A stretch of 28,592 nucleotides of DNA, from positions 1 to 28,592 of the forward strand of contig DATIJJ010000022.1 of NCBI GenBank assembly GCA_035478795.1. The letters run 5' to 3'. Below are positions 23,052 through 28,592 of this stretch, one piece after another. The notes under the pieces are model-generated. The model did no database searches and had not been told where the DNA came from. It saw nothing but the letters and a program-made list of their open reading frames with translations. The stretch comes from DATIJJ01 sp035478795 (GTDB lineage Bacteria; Pseudomonadota; Gammaproteobacteria; DSM-16500). A program made the translations under genes and the position numbers. Positions within the stretch are counted from its first letter, which is position 1. Each line of letters opens with the position of its first letter.

Positions 23052-23116
23052 GCTACCGTGGGTCCCTTCCCCCCGTTTTGTGGGGGAAGGAAAGGAAGGG
23101 GGGAACGTCAACTCGA
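23052..23116 (+). repeat. Right copy of the 65-bp inverted repeat
   Basis: Inverted partner of 22831-22895. Its internal hairpin is CCTTCCCCC (23065-23073) and GGGGGAAGG (23082-23090). It ends 4 bases from the lysS stop and may fold with the other copy or alone after lysS is transcribed. Confidence 0.85.
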
Positions 23117-23120
23117 ACAC

Positions 23121-24629
23121 TTACTTTTGCATCGGCCGCATATGCGGAAACAAAATCACATCCCGAATCGACGCAGAATTCGTAAACAACATCACCAGTC
23201 GATCAATACCAATGCCTTCCCCCGCCGTCGGTGGCATGCCATATTCCAGCGCTATCACGTAATCCTCATCATACGGCATCGCTTCTTCATCACCCGCTTC
23301 CTTGCAGGCCACCTGTTTTCGAAACCGCTCCGCCTGATCATCCGCATCATTCAATTCCGAAAATCCATTCGCGATTTCCCGCCCACCCACAAACAATTCA
23401 AAACGATCCGTCACAAAAGGATTGTCATCATTGCGACGTGCGAGCGGTGATACTTCCGCCGGATACGCTGTGATAAAGGTCGGTTGAATCAATTTGCTCT
23501 CCACCGTTTTTTCAAAAATTTCAACCTGCACTTTTCCAAGACCATCACTTTCTTTCACAGGAATAGCCAATGCACGCGCGGTTTTTGTGGCAGCCACAAG
23601 ATCATCCAGATCAGATAATTTTAAGGATGGATTAAAATGTAAAATGGATTCCAGCACAGTCATCCGCTGAAATGGCTGACTTAAATCAAATGTATGTTCC
23701 TGATAGGTGATCAACGTTGTTTGCAAAACTTCTTTCGCAAGGGTACGCAACAATTCTTCCGATAAATCCATCAAATCACGATAATCCGCATACGCCTGGT
23801 AAAATTCCAGCATGGTAAATTCCGGATTATGCCGTGTCGACAAGCCTTCATTACGAAAATTACGATTGATTTCAAACACGCGTTCAAAACCACCGACCAC
23901 CAGACGCTTTAAATAAAGTTCCGGCGCAATGCGCAAATAAAGCGGTAAATCCAGCGCATTGTGATGCGTTTTAAACGGACGCGCAGCCGCTCCCCCGGCA
24001 AGCACCTGCATCATCGGTGTTTCCACTTCCAGAAAATCCCGCGCCTTTAAAAACTGGCGAATACCATCAATGATTTTTGTACGCATGATAAATAATTGGC
24101 GCGTTTCTTCATTCACCATCAAATCGAGATAACGCTGACGATAACGGGATTCCAGATCCGTCAATCCATGGTATTTATCCGGCAAGGGACGCAAGGATTT
24201 GGTCAACAATTCAATGTGACTCACCCGAATCGATAATTCACCGGTTTTGGTTTTAAATAATTTTCCATGCACGCCGAGAATATCCCCAATGTCCCAATGT
24301 AAAAATTCGGCATAGGCTTCCGGCGAAATTTCATCCTGACGCACATACAATTGAATTTGGCCCGACATATCCTGCAGATGCAGAAAACTCGCCTTGCCCA
24401 TCAAACGACGCGTCATCATGCGTCCTGCGACCTTGACTTCAATCGGATGCGCTTCGAGTTCCGGCTCCGTTTTTTCATGATGTGCTGCATGTAATCTGGA
24501 AGCCAGCGCATCACGCTCAAAACCATTCGGGTAAGGCTTGCCGCGCTTTCGCATCGCATCCAGTTTGGAACGTCGCTGTGCAATCAGTTCATTTGTATCA
24601 ATATCCATTCCCTGCTGTTCATCTGTCAT
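23121..24629 (-). CDS. lysS: Lysyl-tRNA synthetase, class II
   Basis: LysS charges tRNA-Lys. The 502-residue protein has the N-terminal OB-fold anticodon-binding domain (VAGRMMTRRLMGKASFLHLQ) and the three class II motifs: motif 1 around FLEVETPMM, motif 2 with FRNEGLSTRHNPEFTMLEFY and motif 3 as GEGIGIDRLVML. Length is normal and nothing is missing. It begins 2 bases after the prfB stop, so prfB-lysS are co-transcribed, as in E. coli. Confidence 0.97.
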   Translation of the reverse strand: MTDEQQGMDIDTNELIAQRRSKLDAMRKRGKPYPNGFERDALASRLHAAHHEKTEPELEAHPIEVKVAGRMMTRRLMGKASFLHLQDMSGQIQLYVRQDEISPEAYAEFLHWDIGDILGVHGKLFKTKTGELSIRVSHIELLTKSLRPLPDKYHGLTDLESRYRQRYLDLMVNEETRQLFIMRTKIIDGIRQFLKARDFLEVETPMMQVLAGGAAARPFKTHHNALDLPLYLRIAPELYLKRLVVGGFERVFEINRNFRNEGLSTRHNPEFTMLEFYQAYADYRDLMDLSEELLRTLAKEVLQTTLITYQEHTFDLSQPFQRMTVLESILHFNPSLKLSDLDDLVAATKTARALAIPVKESDGLGKVQVEIFEKTVESKLIQPTFITAYPAEVSPLARRNDDNPFVTDRFELFVGGREIANGFSELNDADDQAERFRKQVACKEAGDEEAMPYDEDYVIALEYGMPPTAGEGIGIDRLVMLFTNSASIRDVILFPHMRPMQK

Positions 24630-24631
24630 AA

Positions 24632-25730
24632 TTAAAGTCCACTCAAAAGGCTTGCTTCAATAAATTTATCGAGATCACCATCCAGCACCGCTTGCGTATT
24701 CGCGATTTCAATTCCCGTGCGCAAATCTTTTATGCGCGACATATCAAGCACGTACGAACGAATCTGGCTGCCCCAGGTGACATCCATTTTTCCGGCTTCC
24801 AGTTCATCCTGTTTCGCACGTTTTTTCTGCATTTCCAGTTCATATAATTTCGCACGCAATTGTTTCATGGCGCTTGCGCGATTTTTATGTTGGGAACGAT
24901 CCGACTGACATTGCACCACCGTATTCGTTGGAATGTGCGTAATACGAATCGCAGAATCGGTTCGATTGACGTGCTGACCACCCGCACCACTCGCCCGATA
25001 GGTATCAATGCGTAAATCCGCCGGATTAATGTCTATGTCAATCTTGTCATCAATTTCGGGGGATACAAAAACAGAGGCAAATGACGTGTGACGCTTGTTG
25101 TTCGAATCAAACGGGGATTTTCGTACCAGGCGATGCACACCGGTTTCCGTTCGAAGCCAGCCATAGGCATAAGGTCCGCTAAATTTGACCGTCGCACTTT
25201 TAATCCCGGCGACATCGCCTGCGGAGGCTTCCATTAATTCCACCTGAAAACCATGACTTTCACCAAAGCGTAAATACATACGCAAAATCATATTCGCCCA
25301 ATCCTGCGCTTCCGTTCCGCCCGAACCGGATTGAATATCCATAAAGGCGGAATTCGCATCCATTTCACCTGAAAACATGCGTTGAAATTCGAGTTGCTCG
25401 ATTTCTTTCGTGACGCGATCCAGTTCTTTGACAATAAAATCCGCGGAAGTTGTATCGTTTTCTTCGACAGCCAGATCAAACAATTCTCTTGAATCCGCGA
25501 GGGCCGTTTCGATTTTTTGAATGCCGCTCACAACCGTGTCTAACTGCGCGCGTTCGCGACCCAGCTGTTGTGCTTTTTCCGGATCATTCCAGATACCCGG
25601 GTCTTCCAGTTCCCGCTCGACTTCCTGCAATCGCTCACGTTTGTGATCGATGTCAAAGATACCTCCGAATGTCATCGAGGCGTTTCATTAAATCTTTTAT
25701 TCGAAGATGAACCGATGTCACTTCAATCAT
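24632..25730 (-). CDS. prfB: Peptide chain release factor 2, with +1 programmed frameshift
   Basis: RF2 ends translation at UGA and UAA. Translation starts at the ATG at 25730 (MIEVTSVHLRIKDLMKRL), which overlaps the prfC stop (ATGA). It reaches CTT (codon 25, 25658-25656), then an in-frame TGA (codon 26, 25655-25653) followed by C. A +1 slip on CTT-T continues as GAC (Asp), giving a 365-residue protein, the same length as E. coli RF2. The Shine-Dalgarno-like AGG that stimulates slipping stands just upstream (AGGTATCTTTGAC). The GGQ motif (SGAGGQHVNR) and the SPF recognition motif (RKSPFDSNNKRH) are intact. Reading only the downstream frame from 25675 would miss the true N-terminus. Confidence 0.96.
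25646..25664 (-). promoter_or_regulatory. prfB autoregulatory frameshift site
   Basis: On the minus strand the sequence reads AGG-TAT-CTT-TGA-C, with CTT at 25658-25656 and TGA at 25655-25653. When RF2 is scarce, the ribosome pauses at TGA and slips +1 from CTT to TTT. The stimulatory AGG, the slippery CTT-T, the poor-context UGAC stop and the codon position all match the known RF2 site. Confidence 0.95.
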
Positions 25731-27313
25731 AATACATGCTCTCTTGTGGTTCCAAATTCAATGTCGGGCCAGCGTTCCATCATGAGATTCAGGTTAACGC
25801 GGGTCGGTGCGAGATAGGTCAGGTTATCGCTGCCATCCAGTGCAAGGTTATCCATCGCCTTGTTTTTAAATTCTTCGAGCTTTTTCGGATCCTTGCAAGT
25901 GATCCAGCGCGCGGTTGCAACCGATACCGATTCGTACACGCAATCCACATTATATTCATGCTTTAATCGATACGCTACCACGTCAAATTGCAGCATGCCG
26001 ATAGCCCCCAGAATCAGGTTATTATTGATGAGCGGGCGAAACAACTGGGTCGCACCTTCTTCGCATAACTGCTTTAATCCTTTCTGAAGTGCTTTCAATT
26101 TGAGGGGATCTTTTAATCGCACTAAACGAAATAATTCCGGTGCAAAATAGGGAATGCCGGTGAATTTTAAAGACTCCCCTTCCGTAAACGTATCGCCAAT
26201 CTGGATCGTGCCGTGGTTGTATAATCCAATGATATCGCCGGGCCACGCTTCATTGACATGTTCACGATCAGACGCCATGAAAGTGAGCGCCTTCGCAATT
26301 TTCACTTCGCGACCGAGGCTCACCTGATGCACTTTCATGCCTTCGGTGTAACGTCCGGAACACACGCGCAAAAAAGCAATCCGGTCACGATGCGCCGGAT
26401 CCATGTTCGCCTGGATTTTAAAAACAAAGCCGGAAAATGTTTTTTCGTCGGGTGCAATCGCACGCGTTTCGGTTTCACGCGGTTGCGGTGCATGCGCGTA
26501 ATTGGCAAACGCATCCAGCAATTCGCGCACACCAAAATTATTAATCGCAGAACCAAAAAAAACCGGTGTGAGCTGGCCTTTTAAAAAATCCTCGCGCGAA
26601 AAAAGATGACTCGCGCCTTTCACCAATTCAATACTCGCGCGTGTTTCTTTTGCAAAATCACCTAAAATCGCATCCAACTCGGGATTATTCAAACCACTTA
26701 TTTTCGTGCCTTCCTGCTGAATGGCATTTTTACCCGGTTCATATAAATAAACCGCGTCTTCATACAAATGATACACACCCTTGAACTCACGACCCATGCC
26801 GATTGGCCAGGTAATCGGTGCGCATTGAATTTTTAAAATCGTTTCAATTTCATCGAGCAAGTCGATCGGGTCACGCGTGTCGCGATCCATTTTATTAATA
26901 AATGTAATAATCGGTGTGTGGCGTAAACGACAGACATCCAGTAATTTAATCGTGCGTTCTTCGACACCTTTTGCCGCATCAATCACCATGAGAGCGGAAT
27001 CAACGGCTGTCAGTGTGCGATAGGTATCTTCCGAAAAATCCGCGTGTCCTGGGGTATCCAGCAAATTCATAATGAAATTTTTATACGGAAATTGCATCAC
27101 AGACGTCGTGACTGAAATCCCGCGCTGTTTTTCAAGCTCCATCCAGTCGGACGTTGCATGGCGCGAGGCTTTCCGCCCCTTGACGGTCCCGGCCATCTGG
27201 ATCGCCCCGCCGAATAACAGCAGTTTTTCAGTGAGCGTCGTCTTGCCCGCATCGGGGTGGGAAATAATCGCAAACGTACGGCGTTTTTCGAGTTGTTTAA
27301 TGAGTTCGGACAT
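25727..27313 (-). CDS. prfC: Peptide chain release factor 3
   Basis: RF3 is a GTPase that recycles RF1 and RF2 from the ribosome. The 528-residue protein has GTP-binding motifs SHPDAGKTT (G1, residues 18-26), the G2 region around RGISVTTSVMQF, DTPGHADFSEDTYR (G3, 86-99) and NKMDRD (G4, 140-145), then the RF3 domains II and III with GAIGMLQFDVVAYRLKHEY. Length is normal. The stop overlaps the prfB start, so RF3, RF2 and LysS come from one operon. I do not see this as the usual E. coli arrangement, where prfC stands apart. Confidence 0.97.
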   Translation of the reverse strand: MSELIKQLEKRRTFAIISHPDAGKTTLTEKLLLFGGAIQMAGTVKGRKASRHATSDWMELEKQRGISVTTSVMQFPYKNFIMNLLDTPGHADFSEDTYRTLTAVDSALMVIDAAKGVEERTIKLLDVCRLRHTPIITFINKMDRDTRDPIDLLDEIETILKIQCAPITWPIGMGREFKGVYHLYEDAVYLYEPGKNAIQQEGTKISGLNNPELDAILGDFAKETRASIELVKGASHLFSREDFLKGQLTPVFFGSAINNFGVRELLDAFANYAHAPQPRETETRAIAPDEKTFSGFVFKIQANMDPAHRDRIAFLRVCSGRYTEGMKVHQVSLGREVKIAKALTFMASDREHVNEAWPGDIIGLYNHGTIQIGDTFTEGESLKFTGIPYFAPELFRLVRLKDPLKLKALQKGLKQLCEEGATQLFRPLINNNLILGAIGMLQFDVVAYRLKHEYNVDCVYESVSVATARWITCKDPKKLEEFKNKAMDNLALDGSDNLTYLAPTRVNLNLMMERWPDIEFGTTREHVL

Positions 27314-27339
27314 GGTTTTTCACACTTAATCGGAAGAGC

Positions 27340-27367
27340 ATTTTACCTTTCCGAACCCATTTATCAA
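27340..27367 (-). promoter_or_regulatory. Promoter of prfC-prfB-lysS
   Basis: On the minus strand TTGATA (27367-27362) and TAAAAT (27345-27340) are 16 bases apart. The expected transcript start is near 27333, leaving a leader of about 20 bases before the prfC ATG at 27313. The ribosome binding site is weak. Confidence 0.65.
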
Positions 27368-27380
27368 AGCGATTCTCTTG

Positions 27381-28592
27381 TTAAATATGAAAAGACACCG
27401 GGCGGCGCGGCGTTTCATTAAATATCACCGGGCATGAGGGTTCCTCAACTGCCGGATGGAATGCCTCGAGGAAGGGCTTTTGCGTCTGTGGTTCAAATTT
27501 GGCGAGCTCTTTCAGAACGGGATTTCGATCAGCGGGTGCCAGAAATCGGATTTCTGCTGCCCTGTACTCATCTGCCGTATAACGAAGCTGGTTGTTAATC
27601 CCGGTTTGAAACAGGAGCATCAGTTTTTTCAGATGGTCAGGTGGAAGACGCGCTTCGGTTTCAAACTCACTGACCCGATGGGCCCCATCCTCAAAAGGTT
27701 TATTTTCACGATAAAGTATATAGTTTTTTCCGTCAAAACCACCATCATGGAATTTATGGGCGATGCAGAGACTGGCAGCCATCAGGCAGTAACAATTTTC
27801 AATACCAAAAGGTTGATCTGAATGATTACGAAACCAGGTATCCATCATCAATGTCATGTGCAAAAATGCTTTCACGCTAATTCGCTCGAGATGAAGAAAC
27901 CGTTTCAAATAGTCCTCGATACTCGGACAACCTCCCTCGGAAAAGTAAGTAAATTCGGAGATAAATGGCAATTTATCTTTATCTTCATCCATTTTTTTTG
28001 CATAAAAACGGGCAATGGCTTCCACCAGTTTGGGCTTGACAGGAGCTTCGTTGTCTTTGACTTCGTCTACCGGTTTGATTTCGTTGTCTTTGACTTCGTT
28101 TACCGGTTTGATAACGAACGGATCCTCCGTGATATCCAGCTTTTTTCGTATGGAAAAGGTCGTTGACTGGCAATCCGTATTTGGCATGAGATCCAATCCA
28201 CGCTTTGGAAAATATTTTTTATGCCATTCTTCATACATCAGGGACCAATCAAAAGGCGGCTCTTCGCGATGAACATAGTCATACTCATCAAGCACATCCG
28301 GATTCCCGGATAACGTTTTCTTTTCCTTTGTCCACTGAAACAGAACAGCGCAGAGTTCTTGCTCCATTTTGTTCAACTCTTTCAGCGAAACGTTACCCAC
28401 TTTGGCAAGCCAGGTATTCAAATAACTGTCACTTTTCTCATGAACAAACTTGTCTGCCACGACAAAACTGGTGAAGATCAGACGATGTGCATTGTATGGA
28501 TGCAAATAATCGTTGGTGCGAGCCAGATAGAGATCCACAAAAATCGCCATATAAATAAAGGCCGCCACACTGCCAGTCAGGTGGGTTCTGAT
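27381..28592 (-). CDS. Protein with two Pho80-like cyclin folds, N-terminus beyond the right edge
   Basis: The frame is open from the window edge (28592) to the stop at 27381, about 403 codons; a GTG at 28568 lies inside the fold, so the real start is probably outside. The first ~85 visible residues match the Pho80/PHO85-type cyclin core: NAHRLIFTSFVVADKF, then LAKVGNVSLKELNKMEQ. After a charged linker with a duplicated unit IKPVNEVKDNE / IKPVDEVKDNE (33-bp repeats, 28048-28080 and 28081-28113), a second cyclin-like domain begins PSIEDYLKRFLHLERISVKAF and includes LMAASLCIAHKFHDGG. Cyclins are eukaryotic CDK partners. In a bacterium this suggests a host-directed effector that mimics or binds host cyclins (inference). 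No kinase is encoded nearby. Confidence 0.75.
   Translation of the reverse strand: MRTHLTGSVAAFIYMAIFVDLYLARTNDYLHPYNAHRLIFTSFVVADKFVHEKSDSYLNTWLAKVGNVSLKELNKMEQELCAVLFQWTKEKKTLSGNPDVLDEYDYVHREEPPFDWSLMYEEWHKKYFPKRGLDLMPNTDCQSTTFSIRKKLDITEDPFVIKPVNEVKDNEIKPVDEVKDNEAPVKPKLVEAIARFYAKKMDEDKDKLPFISEFTYFSEGGCPSIEDYLKRFLHLERISVKAFLHMTLMMDTWFRNHSDQPFGIENCYCLMAASLCIAHKFHDGGFDGKNYILYRENKPFEDGAHRVSEFETEARLPPDHLKKLMLLFQTGINNQLRYTADEYRAAEIRFLAPADRNPVLKELAKFEPQTQKPFLEAFHPAVEEPSCPVIFNETPRRPVSFHI
28048..28113 (-). repeat. 33-bp tandem repeat in the cyclin-like gene
   Basis: Two adjacent 33-base units (28048-28080 and 28081-28113) differ at two positions seen and encode an 11-residue Lys/Glu/Asp-rich unit in the linker between the two cyclin-like folds. 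The reading frame is kept. Confidence 0.85.

Noticed and set aside
23038..23450. Plus-strand open frames starting in the 65-bp repeat
   Set aside because: Their N-terminal residues are translated repeat DNA and the rest is antisense to lysS.
1..28592. tRNA, rRNA, tmRNA genes, insertion sequences or prophage genes
   Set aside because: None was found by eye; no transposase, integrase or cloverleaf-like sequence was recognised, although a covariance-model search was not possible.

Overview
The window looks like chromosome from a gammaproteobacterium, most likely of the order Legionellales (Legionella/Coxiella relatives). This rests on the gammaproteobacterial gene neighbourhoods (fur/bamE, ratA-ratB/smpB, dacA-ybeD-lipB-lipA, prfC-prfB-lysS), an LssY-like DedA/PAP2 fusion, and eukaryote-like genes (a tandem cyclin-fold protein and PPR-like proteins) of the sort Legionellales carry as secreted effectors. 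The assignment is inference; there is no rRNA gene here to test it.

Left part (1-2071): a large unrecognised protein reading off the left edge on the minus strand, then a MazE/MazF-type toxin-antitoxin pair with its own promoter. Next (2234-4300): a small secreted cysteine-rich protein, fur, divergent bamE, a GC-rich repeat, ratB and ratA, and divergent smpB. From 4298 to 11803 a run of plus-strand housekeeping genes follows: smpB, a uridine phosphorylase-like gene, dacA, ybeD, lipB, lipA (lipoate synthesis), a DedA-PAP2-LssY-like membrane protein and sohB. It ends at a 99-bp interrupted palindrome.

Middle (11934-18213): a minus-strand operon of aromatic amino-acid permease, kynureninase, a DUF6356-like membrane protein and cysQ, divergent from a fused ATP sulfurylase/APS kinase and a sulfotransferase. 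Together sat-cysC (makes PAPS), the sulfotransferase (uses PAPS) and CysQ (removes PAP) form a complete sulfation cycle, with no PAPS reductase in view.

Accessory centre (18214-22349): five consecutive plus-strand genes of two paralogous families that carry PPR/TPR-like helical-hairpin motifs and disordered tails ending in basic residues. They follow a ~290-bp leader with four repeated IHF-consensus-like sites. This is the most unusual part of the window, and I read it as a tandemly amplified family of candidate secreted effectors.

Right part (22346-28592): a GspH/FimT-type pseudopilin whose 5' end abuts a 65-bp inverted repeat and a 60-bp tandem duplication; lysS; prfB with an intact +1 programmed frameshift; and prfC, the last three in one operon. 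At the right edge is a partial gene for a protein with two Pho80-like cyclin folds.
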